Positions 53,526 to 61,231 of a stretch of 64,000 bases of DNA are shown piece by piece. The translations under genes and the position numbers were made by a program. Positions within the stretch are counted from its first letter, which is position 1, and every line of letters begins with the position of its first letter. This stretch comes from Microvirga sp. BSC39 (GTDB taxonomy: Bacteria; Pseudomonadota; Alphaproteobacteria; Rhizobiales; Beijerinckiaceae). The notes beneath the pieces are model-generated. The model ran no database searches, was not told where the DNA came from, and was given only the letters and a program-made list of their open reading frames with translations. The stretch is from the NCBI RefSeq assembly GCF_000739015.1, contig NZ_JPUG01000076.1, forward strand, positions 62,001 through 126,000. The letters are read 5' to 3'.

Positions 53526-54266
53526 CTCCGGGTAGTCGACGCCGATCAGGTAGAGGCCTGTCGGCGGAGCCATCGGGCCGCAGCGCTTGCGGTCCTGCGC
53601 TTCCAAGGCCGCCCGCACATCCTCCACCGACCAGCGCCCGGCGCCGGCCCGCTCCAGCGTTCCCGTCATCGAGCGCACCTGATGGTGCAGGAACGAGCGG
53701 GCGGAGGCGTAGATGCGGATCTCGTCGCCGATCCGCTCCACGTCGAGTCGGTCGAGGGTGCGGATCGGGCTGTTGGCCTGGCATTCGGCCGCCCGGAACG
53801 TGGTGAAGTCGTGCCGCCCGACGAGCGTCTGCGCGGCCTCGTGCATCACATCCGCATCGAGCGTCCACGCCACGTGCCAGACCCGGGTCGCCTCAAGGGC
53901 TGGCGGCGCGCGTCGGTTGAGGATGCGATAGACGTAGTGGCGCTTCACGGCGGAGATGCGGGCGTTGAATGCCTCGGGCACGATCTGCGCCGACAGGATC
54001 GCGACAGGCGCAGGCCTCAGGTGGGAATTGGTGGCATCGCGCACGGTGTCCGGCCGCCACTCCTTCTCCAGGTCCACATGCACGACTTGGTGGGTCGCGT
54101 GAACGCCCGAATCGGTGCGGCCGGCGCAGTGGATGCGCACAGGGCTGCCGGTGAAGCGCGCAATGGCATCCTCGACCGCCTGCTGCACCGAGAGGCCGTT
54201 CGCCTGATGCTGCCACCCGGTGAATGGCGCGCCGTCGTACTCGACGACAAGCTTGTAACGAGGCAT
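53517..54266 (-). CDS. truA: tRNA pseudouridine(38-40) synthase
   Basis: TruA makes pseudouridine in the anticodon stem-loop. The 249-residue product shows the catalytic aspartate in HCAGRTDSGVHATHQ and the later motifs HDFTTFRA and SFLHHQVRSMTGTL. It is the last gene of a def-fmt-GNAT(pseudo)-truA run read leftwards, with only 2 bases between the GNAT remnant and its start. Confidence 0.97.
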   Translation of the reverse strand: MPRYKLVVEYDGAPFTGWQHQANGLSVQQAVEDAIARFTGSPVRIHCAGRTDSGVHATHQVVHVDLEKEWRPDTVRDATNSHLRPAPVAILSAQIVPEAFNARISAVKRHYVYRILNRRAPPALEATRVWHVAWTLDADVMHEAAQTLVGRHDFTTFRAAECQANSPIRTLDRLDVERIGDEIRIYASARSFLHHQVRSMTGTLERAGAGRWSVEDVRAALEAQDRKRCGPMAPPTGLYLIGVDYPELA

Positions 54267-54268
54267 GT

Positions 54269-54763
54269 CTAGTTCAGTTCTGCAAAGGCCCTGGCATAAG
54301 ATACAGGGCCGTGGGCGCCTTCCCCGTGATCGGAAAGCGCAAGGGCCTGGAGATAGGGCCCGTCATAAGGCGTTTTCAGCTTTTCCGCCAGCTTCGGATC
54401 GAAGCCGAAGCGACCGTAATAGTGCGGTTCTCCAAGAACCACGACCAAGTCGTATCCATTGTCGGTCAGATGCTACAGGCTGTGCCGGACAAGAGCCGCC
54501 GCGATCCCCTGCTTCTGAAACACGGGAGCGACCGCAAGCGGCGCCAGCACACAGTCTTTTATGGCTGAGGCTTCGTGCAGCACCAGATGAGAATAGGCGA
54601 TGTGCCCCGCAGGTTGATCGTTATAGGCAATCAGGGAGAGGATGAGGTCTCCATCATTCTGCATGTTCCGAACGAGATCGGCTTCCGCCGATTGTCCGAA
54701 GGCCGCGACATAGATCGCATAGATCGCCTGCCAGTCTGCGGATTCCTTCAGACGGATCGTCAT
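54269..54763 (-). pseudogene. GNAT-family N-acetyltransferase interrupted by an in-frame amber codon
   Basis: The first 96 codons from the ATG at 54763 give a normal GNAT start (MTIRLKESADWQAIYAIYVAAFGQ) with the acetyl-CoA motif FQKQGIAAALVRHSL. A TAG at 54475-54473 interrupts. The same frame then resumes as HLTDNGYDLVVVLGEPHYYG and FGFDPKLAEKL and ends at a TAG at 54269. The continuation is the expected C-terminal half of this family, with no shift of frame, so a single base change (for example CAG to TAG) would explain it. Residual function, readthrough or a sequencing error are all possible. Confidence 0.85.
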
Positions 54764-54771
54764 AGGGGGCC

Positions 54772-55704
54772 TCACCCAAAGCGGGCGCCCGGACCAAGCC
54801 TCACGCCGCGCAGGAATTCCTCGAAAGCCACGGGGCCTTTGCCGGCTCTCTGAACCTGGATCAGACGGACAGCCCCGTCGCCACAGGATATTATACCATT
54901 ATTGTCCAGCATTGTCCCGGGGAAACCTGAACCTCTTCCCAAAGCCGCGCGCAGCACCTTCACCCGCTCTGGTCCCTTGCCGAAATCGGCCGTGAAGTAG
55001 GCTCCCGGGAAGGGCGACAGCCCGCGGATATGGTCATGCACCGCCTGAGCTGGCTTCGACCAGTCGATCAGAGCGTCTTCGTTCTTGAGCTTATGGGCGT
55101 AAGTGACGCCCTCTTCAGGTTGAGGCGTGAAGCCTAGGCCCCCGCGGGAGAGGGCGGCGAGCGCCCGCACCATGAGGTCGGCGCCGAGCACCATCAGCCT
55201 GTCGTGAAGCTCGCCCGCATTCATGTCGGGCTCGATCGTCACCCTCTCGACCATGGCAAGGGGGCCCGTATCGAGGCCCTCTTCCATCTTCATGACGGCG
55301 ACGCCGGTTTCCCGGTCACCGGCCATGACAGCCCGCTGGATCGGCGCTGCGCCGCGCCAGCGGGGGAGCAGGGAGGCGTGGAGGTTGAGGCAGCCGAGCT
55401 CCGGCGCGTCGAGAATGGCCTTGGGCAGCAGCATGCCATAGGCCACCACCACGGCCACATCGGCGTCATGGCTGCGGAAGATCTCTGCGGCCTCGTCGGT
55501 GCGCAGCGTCTTCGGCGTGAACACGGGGATCCCGAACCGGTCCGCCATGGTGTGAACCGGAGACGGCTTCAGCTCCATGCCCCGCCCGGCGGCGGCCGGC
55601 GGGCGGGTATAGACGGCCACCACCTCGTGGCCTTGGCCCACGATCTCGGACAGTGTCGGCACGGCGAAATCCGGCGTGCCCATGAAGACGACGCGCAGGC
55701 TCAT
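54772..55704 (-). CDS. fmt: Methionyl-tRNA formyltransferase
   Basis: Fmt formylates initiator Met-tRNA. The 310-residue product has the SLL motif region (LNLHASLLPRWRGAAPIQRA), with the upstream MGTPDFAVPTL typical of the N-terminus and a C-terminal domain with ALIDWSKPAQAVHDHIRGLSP. It overlaps def by 4 bases, the standard def-fmt pair. A GNAT remnant lies just downstream. Confidence 0.97.
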   Translation of the reverse strand: MSLRVVFMGTPDFAVPTLSEIVGQGHEVVAVYTRPPAAAGRGMELKPSPVHTMADRFGIPVFTPKTLRTDEAAEIFRSHDADVAVVVAYGMLLPKAILDAPELGCLNLHASLLPRWRGAAPIQRAVMAGDRETGVAVMKMEEGLDTGPLAMVERVTIEPDMNAGELHDRLMVLGADLMVRALAALSRGGLGFTPQPEEGVTYAHKLKNEDALIDWSKPAQAVHDHIRGLSPFPGAYFTADFGKGPERVKVLRAALGRGSGFPGTMLDNNGIISCGDGAVRLIQVQRAGKGPVAFEEFLRGVRLGPGARFG

Positions 55705-56219
55705 GCGCCGGCCTCGCGCCGGGCCGCCTTCTTGAACTTGGTCACCACCCGGTCCCGCTTGAGCTTCGACAGGTAGTCGATGAACAGGACCCCGTTGAGG
55801 TGGTCGATCTCGTGCTGGACGCAGGTGGCAAGCAAGCCGTCGGCGTCCTGCTCGATGGTTTCGCCCTTCAGGTCCATGTAGCGGAAGCGCACCCGGTCCG
55901 GCCGCTCGACCTCCTCGTAATATTCAGGGATCGACAGGCAGCCCTCCTCATAGACCCGCTTCTCCTCCGAGGCCCAGACGATCTCTGGGTTGATGAGCAC
56001 CATCGGCTGGCGCTCGTCCTCGGTTTTCGACACGTCCATGGTCACCATGCGGACCGGCACGCCGATCTGGATGGCGGCAAGCCCGACGCCGGGGGCGTCG
56101 TACATGGTTTCCAGCATGTCGTCCGCCAACTGGCGGATCTCGCTCGTGATTTCCTTAACGGGCTCGGAAACCAGGCGGAGCTTGGAATCGGGAATGATGA
56201 CGAGAGGTCTGATGGTCAT
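55701..56219 (-). CDS. def: Peptide deformylase
   Basis: This 172-residue metalloprotease removes the formyl group from new proteins. All three motifs are present: GVGLAAIQIGV, EGCLSIP (metal cysteine) and QHEIDHLNG (two metal histidines and the catalytic glutamate). It is the first gene of the def-fmt-truA run, divergent from rmuC across a palindrome-rich spacer. Confidence 0.97.
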   Translation of the reverse strand: MTIRPLVIIPDSKLRLVSEPVKEITSEIRQLADDMLETMYDAPGVGLAAIQIGVPVRMVTMDVSKTEDERQPMVLINPEIVWASEEKRVYEEGCLSIPEYYEEVERPDRVRFRYMDLKGETIEQDADGLLATCVQHEIDHLNGVLFIDYLSKLKRDRVVTKFKKAARREAGA

Positions 56220-56270
56220 GATCGCGGGAGATAAGCGCTTGGGGCAGGATGGTCAAATCGTTCGTCTCAG

Positions 56271-56368
56271 GCATCGGACCCAAAAGTGGGTCCGCTTTTG
56301 GGGCTGATCCGATGCCTATCATTCATGAGTGCATCGTTTTCGCGGAAAAGCGGAATCCACTTTTCCGC
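56271..56368. repeat. Two palindromic elements between def and rmuC
   Basis: The first is GCATCGGA...TCCGATGC (56271-56315), with inner ACCCAAAAGTG pairing to CTTTTGGG. The second is GCGGAAAAG...CTTTTCCGC (56342-56368). Both belong to the GCATCGGAccAAAAGTGG type of palindrome, also seen at 60.05 kb. Confidence 0.75.
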
Positions 56369-56417
56369 ACGAGGCACTTGTGTTCGGATGCAGCCGTCAA
56401 CCGGAACCTTGACCTTT

Positions 56418-57605
56418 ATGAACGACGTCGTCCTGATCCTCGGCCAAACCTCCCTGACCTGGGGGCAGATCGTCCTGGGGATGGCGGGTTTCAGCGTCTT
56501 TCTCCTGCTCCTCGTGACCGTGCTGCTCCTGCGGACCCGCCGGGATCGGGCGATGGAAGCGCTGATCGCGGACGAGCGGGCGCGGGAGATGGACGACAAG
56601 GTGGCGGAGCTCACCCGGATCCAATCCGAGATGACCGGCCGGATGCGGACCATGGCGGAGGTGTTCGGATCCCGCCAGAGCGACTTCGTGCGCATGATCT
56701 CGGAGCGGATCGACGGGCTGCAGCACCGGGTCGGCCAGGGGCTGGAATCCTCCACGCGCTTCCAATCCGAAAATCTGTCGAAGCTGAACGAGCGCCTCGC
56801 GGTCATCGACGCGGCGCAGCAGAATCTGACGAACCTCACCGGCGAGATCGTCGGGCTCAAGGACATCCTGTCGAACAAGCAAACCCGCGGCGCCTACGGC
56901 CAGGGGCGCATGGAGGCAATCGTTCGCGACGGGCTGCCCGTGGGCGCGTTCGAGTTCCAGGCGACGCTCTCCAACCGCACGCGCCCGGACTGCCTCGTGC
57001 GCCTGCCGGGCGACGAGCGCGGGCTCGTGATCGATGCCAAGTTCCCGCTGGAAGGCTTCACCCTGTTCCGGGAGGCCAAGGGCGACGAGGCCCGCGCCCG
57101 TGCCGCCGCGAAGGTCCGCAGCGACATGCTCGTCCATGTGAAGGACATTGCGGAAAAGTACCTGATTCCCGGCGAGACCCAGGACATCGCCATGCTGTTC
57201 GTGCCGGCGGAGTCGATCTATGCCGATCTCGCCGAGCATTTCGACGAGGTGGTGCAGAAGGCCCATCGCGCCCGCATCGTCATCGTCTCGCCGTCTCTTC
57301 TGACGCTCGCCATCCAGGTCATGCAGGCGCTCGTTCGCGATGCCCGCATCCGGGAGGAGGCGCGGGTAATCCAGATCGAGGTGCAGAAGCTTCTCGAAGA
57401 CGTGGAGCGGCTCGACTCGCGCGTGGCGAAGCTCGACGCCCATTTCCGGCAGGCACAGGACGACGTGTCCCAGATCCGGGTGTCGACCGACAAGATCGTG
57501 AAGCGCGGCGAGAGGATCGAGGCTCTCGAGTTCGACGAGGGGGAGGCCGAAGCCCGGGCCGAGCTCCTGCGCCTTCAGGGCCGCAATCTTCGGGCGGTCG
57601 ATTAG
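56418..57605 (+). CDS. rmuC: DNA recombination protein RmuC
   Basis: This 395-residue protein starts with an N-terminal membrane helix (about residues 17-40), then a coiled coil. The RmuC nuclease-like domain follows, with GRMEAIVRDGLPVGAFEFQ, RPDCLVRLPGDERGLVIDAKFPLEGF and VSPSLLTLAIQVMQALVRDARI. The K in DAKFPLEGF resembles the PD-(D/E)XK core. In E. coli RmuC limits inversions at short inverted repeats. The ATG at 56418 gives the conserved start; longer readings exist. Confidence 0.92.
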   Translation: MNDVVLILGQTSLTWGQIVLGMAGFSVFLLLLVTVLLLRTRRDRAMEALIADERAREMDDKVAELTRIQSEMTGRMRTMAEVFGSRQSDFVRMISERIDGLQHRVGQGLESSTRFQSENLSKLNERLAVIDAAQQNLTNLTGEIVGLKDILSNKQTRGAYGQGRMEAIVRDGLPVGAFEFQATLSNRTRPDCLVRLPGDERGLVIDAKFPLEGFTLFREAKGDEARARAAAKVRSDMLVHVKDIAEKYLIPGETQDIAMLFVPAESIYADLAEHFDEVVQKAHRARIVIVSPSLLTLAIQVMQALVRDARIREEARVIQIEVQKLLEDVERLDSRVAKLDAHFRQAQDDVSQIRVSTDKIVKRGERIEALEFDEGEAEARAELLRLQGRNLRAVD

Positions 57606-57709
57606 GAACCGCCTTCCGCCCGCGACGTTCTCCCCAAGCTGCACGATGCGCCGAGCGAATGATGGCGCTCGCATGCCGGCATGTCTCAAAACTCGGGAAG
57701 GATTGCGCT

Positions 57710-58213
57710 ATGGGCCTTTTGTCGAAGGACATCAAGTCGTTGGATGACCTCTTCATCCATACCCTGCAGGATATCTACTACGCCGAGCAGCAGATCACGA
57801 AGGCGCTGCCGCAGATGATGGAACAGGTGACCGATCCGCAGCTGAAGCAGGCTTTCCAGACCCATCTCGGCGAAACCCAGCAGCAGATCCAGATGGTCGA
57901 GCAGGTCTTCCGCATGCACGGCCATGATCCCAAGGGCGTGACCTGCCCGGCCATCGACGGCATCATCAGCGAAGCGCAGGACATCGCTGGCGAAATCGAC
58001 GATCCGCAGGTTCTCGACGCCGCGCTTCTCGCCGCCGCTCAGGCCGTGGAACACTACGAGATCACCCGCTACGGCACCCTCGTGGCCTGGGCCAAGCAGC
58101 TCGGCCGCGAAGACTGCGCCGGCGTCCTGCACCAGATCCTCGATCAGGAAAAGGCGACCGACCAGAAGCTCAACCGGATTGCCGAGAGCAAGATCAACAC
58201 GCAGGCTGCGTAA
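57710..58213 (+). CDS. YciE/YciF-family ferritin-like protein (DUF892)
   Basis: This 167-residue helical protein begins MGLLSKDIKSLDDLFIHTLQDIYYAEQQI, matching the DUF892 family (YciE/YciF). The four-helix bundle carries ferritin-type glutamate and histidine residues (for example YYAEQQI, AQAVEHYEITRYG, LDQEKATD). Family members are stress-induced and may bind a di-iron centre, though their role is not established. A terminator follows 22 bases after the stop. It is isolated between rmuC and the leftward HAD gene. Confidence 0.9.
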   Translation: MGLLSKDIKSLDDLFIHTLQDIYYAEQQITKALPQMMEQVTDPQLKQAFQTHLGETQQQIQMVEQVFRMHGHDPKGVTCPAIDGIISEAQDIAGEIDDPQVLDAALLAAAQAVEHYEITRYGTLVAWAKQLGREDCAGVLHQILDQEKATDQKLNRIAESKINTQAA

Positions 58214-58234
58214 GCCTTTCATGCTCTTGAAGCG

Positions 58235-58264
58235 AAAATGGCCTCCTTTCGGAGGCCATTTTTG
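58235..58264. terminator. Intrinsic terminator shared by convergent genes
   Basis: AAAATGGCCTCC and GGAGGCCATTTT form a perfect 12-bp stem with loop TTTC, followed by TTG on the plus strand. The A-run on the left makes it work on the minus strand too (HAD gene). It lies between the DUF892 and HAD stops. Confidence 0.85.
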
Positions 58265-58272
58265 TTGGGGAG

Positions 58273-59013
58273 CTATGACTTGGATTTTGCCGGCAACGCA
58301 TAGGCGCGCAGGAACTCCGCCAGGTCGTTGGTGATGTAGTCGATATCCGGCGTCTTGACCGCTTCCTGCTCGAAGCTTTCCCGGAAGGGGTCGAGGGTCT
58401 TCGGCACGATCAGGGTCGTGGTCATGCCGAGCTCATGCGGCACGGTCAGGTTCTTGGCGATGTCCTCAAACATGGCCGAGCGGGACGGCTCCACCCCGTG
58501 CCGGTCGAGAAATAGTTCATAGGCGCGCCGGTCCGGCTTTGGCACGAAGTTGGAGGCAGCGATGTCGAACACATCCTCGAAATGGTCGAGGATGCCGATC
58601 TTCCTCGCCACGTTCTCCGCATGCTTGCGCGAGCCGTTGGTGAGGATGAGCTTGCGGCCGGGCAGCTGCTCGATCGCCTCGCCCAGGCTGTGGTTCAGCT
58701 CGATATCCGTGTGGTCGATGTCATGGGCGAAGTCGAGGAAGTCGTGCGGATCGATGTTGTATTCATCGACCAGCGCCTTCAGGGTCGTGCCGTATTTGTG
58801 ATAAAAAAACTTCTGCAGCGCCTGCGCCGACAGCCCGTCGAGCCCGAAGAGCTCGGTGATGTAAAGCGTGATCCGCTGGTCGATCTGCGGCCAGACCCGC
58901 GAGGTGTGCGGATAGAGGGTGTTGTCCAGGTCGAAAACCCACGTCTCCACATGCGCGAAGGGGCGGGAGTCGGCGGAGGACAGGTGGCTTTCGACGGCTG
59001 GTTTGGCGTTCAT
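58273..59013 (-). CDS. HAD-family phosphatase, pyrimidine 5'-nucleotidase-like (SDT1 type)
   Basis: This 246-residue protein from the ATG at 59013 has the HAD nucleophile motif VFDLDNTLYPHTSRVW, motif II LILTNGSRKHAE, and the motif III/IV region with KPDRRAYELFLDRHG and MFEDIAKNL. The DLDNTLYPH opening is typical of the SDT1/pyrimidine 5'-nucleotidase group, which dephosphorylates UMP and CMP in yeast. Substrate here is unproven. It lies downstream of argB on the same strand with an 83-base gap. Confidence 0.85.
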   Translation of the reverse strand: MNAKPAVESHLSSADSRPFAHVETWVFDLDNTLYPHTSRVWPQIDQRITLYITELFGLDGLSAQALQKFFYHKYGTTLKALVDEYNIDPHDFLDFAHDIDHTDIELNHSLGEAIEQLPGRKLILTNGSRKHAENVARKIGILDHFEDVFDIAASNFVPKPDRRAYELFLDRHGVEPSRSAMFEDIAKNLTVPHELGMTTTLIVPKTLDPFRESFEQEAVKTPDIDYITNDLAEFLRAYALPAKSKS

Positions 59014-59096
59014 GGATTCCAAAGACGACAATGGGGCCGTGCGGCCCCACTGCCAGAAATATAGGCGTTCTTCGCTGCTTCGGAAAGGGTCGAGCG

Positions 59097-60002
59097 TTAG
59101 CCGCGGCGGATCAGCGTGCCGGCGCCGTGGTCGGTGAACAGCTCCAGCAGCACCGCATGGGGCACCTTGCCGTCGAGGATGACCACGGCCTCCACGCCCT
59201 TCTCCAGGGCATAGATGCAGGTCTCGATCTTCGGGATCATGCCGTCCGTGATGGTGCCGTCGGCGATCAGGCGGCGGCAATCCTCGATGGTCATCTCGGG
59301 GATGAGGTTCTTGTTCTTGTCGAGAACGCCCGGAACGTCGGTGAGCAGGAGGAGGCGCTTGGCCGTCAGGGCACCGGCGATGGCACCGGCAAAGGTGTCG
59401 GCATTGACGTTGTAGGTCTGGCCGTCCTGACCCGTTGCCACAGGGGCGAGAACAGGGATCAGCTCGGCCTGGAGCACCTGGTCCAGAACCTCCCGGTTCA
59501 CATGCTCCGGCTCGCCCACGAAGCCCAGATCCACCACCTTCTCGATGTTGGATTCAGGATCGACGGCTGTGCGGGTGACCTTGCGGGCCATGACCATGTT
59601 GCCGTCCTTGCCGGACAGGCCCACGGCCTTGCCGCCCTCGGCGCCGATCCAGCCGACGATCTGCTTGTTGATGGAGCCGGCGAGCACCATCTCGACCACC
59701 TCGACGGTGGCCGCATCCGTGACCCGAAGCCCGCCCTTGAACTCGGACTTGATGCCGAGTTTCTCGAGCATCCTGCCGATCTGCGGGCCGCCGCCATGGA
59801 CGACCACTGGCTTGATGCCCGACTGCTCGAGGAGAACCACGTCCTCGGCAAAATCCTCGGCGGCCGCCCGGTCCCCCATGGCATGGCCGCCATACTTGAT
59901 CACCACCACCTGCTGGTCATAGCGCTGCATGTGCGGCAGGGCCTGCACAAGCACCTCGGCCTGCACGTGGACGTCGGGAAGGGGGGTGGACGGATCGGAC
60001 AT
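59097..60002 (-). CDS. argB: Acetylglutamate kinase
   Basis: ArgB phosphorylates N-acetylglutamate, the feedback-controlled step of arginine synthesis. The 301-residue product starts at the ATG at 60002, preceded by GGAG at a good distance; a 60023 start is also in frame. Conserved motifs are VVVIKYGGHAMGD (ATP lysine), VVVHGGGPQIG, and the C-terminal NVNADTFAGAIAGAL and DGMIPKIETC. The MQRYDQQ N-terminal helix is of the arginine-sensitive type. The location near engB and yidC is typical for Hyphomicrobiales. Confidence 0.97.
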   Translation of the reverse strand: MSDPSTPLPDVHVQAEVLVQALPHMQRYDQQVVVIKYGGHAMGDRAAAEDFAEDVVLLEQSGIKPVVVHGGGPQIGRMLEKLGIKSEFKGGLRVTDAATVEVVEMVLAGSINKQIVGWIGAEGGKAVGLSGKDGNMVMARKVTRTAVDPESNIEKVVDLGFVGEPEHVNREVLDQVLQAELIPVLAPVATGQDGQTYNVNADTFAGAIAGALTAKRLLLLTDVPGVLDKNKNLIPEMTIEDCRRLIADGTITDGMIPKIETCIYALEKGVEAVVILDGKVPHAVLLELFTDHGAGTLIRRG

Positions 60003-60047
60003 GGACGGCTCCGGCGCGGTCATCGGGATCGGACGGCCTGCCTTCTA

Positions 60048-60097
60048 GAGCATCGGACCCAAAAGTGGAATGCACTTTTGGGATCAATCCGATGCTC
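60048..60097. repeat. Palindromic element upstream of argB
   Basis: GAGCATCGGACCCAAAAGTG (60048-60067) is followed, after a 5-base loop, by CACTTTTGGG and then TCCGATGCTC ending at 60097, a nearly complete inverted repeat. It is the same type as the element at 56271-56315 and sits between argB and the DUF423 gene. Confidence 0.8.
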
Positions 60098-60131
60098 CCT
60101 CCCTCAAGCGGCGCTGCTGCAAACAGGGACT

Positions 60132-60500
60132 TCAGGCTCTCACGCGAAGAAGGGCAGAGATGGCCACCAGCAACCATCCGATCATGAGAAAGATGCCCCC
60201 GGCAGGCGCTGCCCTCGGGAACAGCGCGACGCCTGAGAAAGCGCGGCGGGAGAGGTCGCCGCAGAACAGGACCAGCCCGAGCACCAGCACGTAGCCGGCG
60301 ATCTGACCCAGCATCGGGCTCACGGCCCCGGCGGCAATCAGGGCCACAAGACCCAGCAGGGCAGGGGCGTGGAAGAGCAGGAACTGTGCGGCCGTGGTGA
60401 GATTGCCTCCCGTTACATGGGCCGCAGCGGCCGAAAGGCCGACGCCGAGGAGGCCCGACAGGGAAGCCAGGACGATCAGGATCCGGGTGGCAAGCGTCAT
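60132..60500 (-). CDS. DUF423 family membrane protein
   Basis: This 122-residue protein has four hydrophobic helices with the DUF423 pattern: LSGLLGVGLSAAAAHV near the start and GVALFPRAAPAGGIFLMIGWLLVA near the end. Function is unknown. It overlaps the engB stop by 4 bases and so is co-transcribed with it. Confidence 0.9.
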   Translation of the reverse strand: MTLATRILIVLASLSGLLGVGLSAAAAHVTGGNLTTAAQFLLFHAPALLGLVALIAAGAVSPMLGQIAGYVLVLGLVLFCGDLSRRAFSGVALFPRAAPAGGIFLMIGWLLVAISALLRVRA

Positions 60501-61162
60501 CCCGCTCCCCGCTCGCTCAGGAGCTTGGCGATTCCGGCACGCAGTTCGGGGATGCCGAAGCCGGTGCGGCTGGACGTGGGCATGATCTCCGGGAAGGCGG
60601 CCGCCCGCTTCTCGATCTTCTTCAGAGTGTCATCCATACGCTTGTCGAGTTCGCCCGGCTTCAGCTCGTCCGCCTTGGTCAGCACGACCTGATAGGAGAC
60701 GGCCGCCGTGCCGAGGGTTTCCAGCACCGCCTCGTCCACCGGCTTGATGCCGTGGCGGGCGTCGATCAGCACATAGACGCGGGCAAGGCTCGCCCGACCG
60801 CGCAGGTAGTCGTGGATCAGCTGCGTCCAGGCCTGCACCTTCTGCTTCTCAACGGCAGCAAAGCCGTAGCCGGGCATGTCGACGAGGTGGAAGCGGTCGT
60901 TGATATTGAAGAAATTGAGCTGCTGGGTGCGGCCCGGGGTGTGGGACGTGCGGGCCAGCGTGTTGCGCCCGGTGAGCGCATTCACCAGGCTGGATTTGCC
61001 CACGTTGGAGCGCCCGGCGAAGGCGATCTCCACCTTGCTCATGGGCGGCAGGTTGTTCAGGGCGTTGGCGGCCCAGATGAAATCCGCCTCGCCGGCAAAG
61101 AGCTTGCGGCCGATCTCGAGGAAGGGATCGATGTCCTGGTTCGGGGGGCTTGTATCGGTCAT
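60497..61162 (-). CDS. engB: Ribosome biogenesis GTPase EngB (YihA/YsxC)
   Basis: This 221-residue TRAFAC GTPase helps assemble the 50S subunit. G1 is GRSNVGKSSLVN, G2 TPGRTQQLNFF, G3 DMPGYGFA, and G4 TKADEL. It is followed by a DUF423 gene and preceded by a CYTH/CHAD protein and yidC. The usual yidC-engB-argB neighbourhood is thus present with insertions. Confidence 0.96.
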   Translation of the reverse strand: MTDTSPPNQDIDPFLEIGRKLFAGEADFIWAANALNNLPPMSKVEIAFAGRSNVGKSSLVNALTGRNTLARTSHTPGRTQQLNFFNINDRFHLVDMPGYGFAAVEKQKVQAWTQLIHDYLRGRASLARVYVLIDARHGIKPVDEAVLETLGTAAVSYQVVLTKADELKPGELDKRMDDTLKKIEKRAAAFPEIMPTSSRTGFGIPELRAGIAKLLSERGAG

Positions 61163-61231
61163 GGGGCTCTTATCGGCGCTTGGAACGCATTCTTCAAGGC
61201 ACCTCGCCGATTTCCCTTAAAGCTCGCGTGC

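Noticed and set aside
58273..59280. Longer start for the HAD phosphatase
   Set aside because: The region upstream of 59013 reads as a shadow of the argB 3' end and has no HAD-type sequence.
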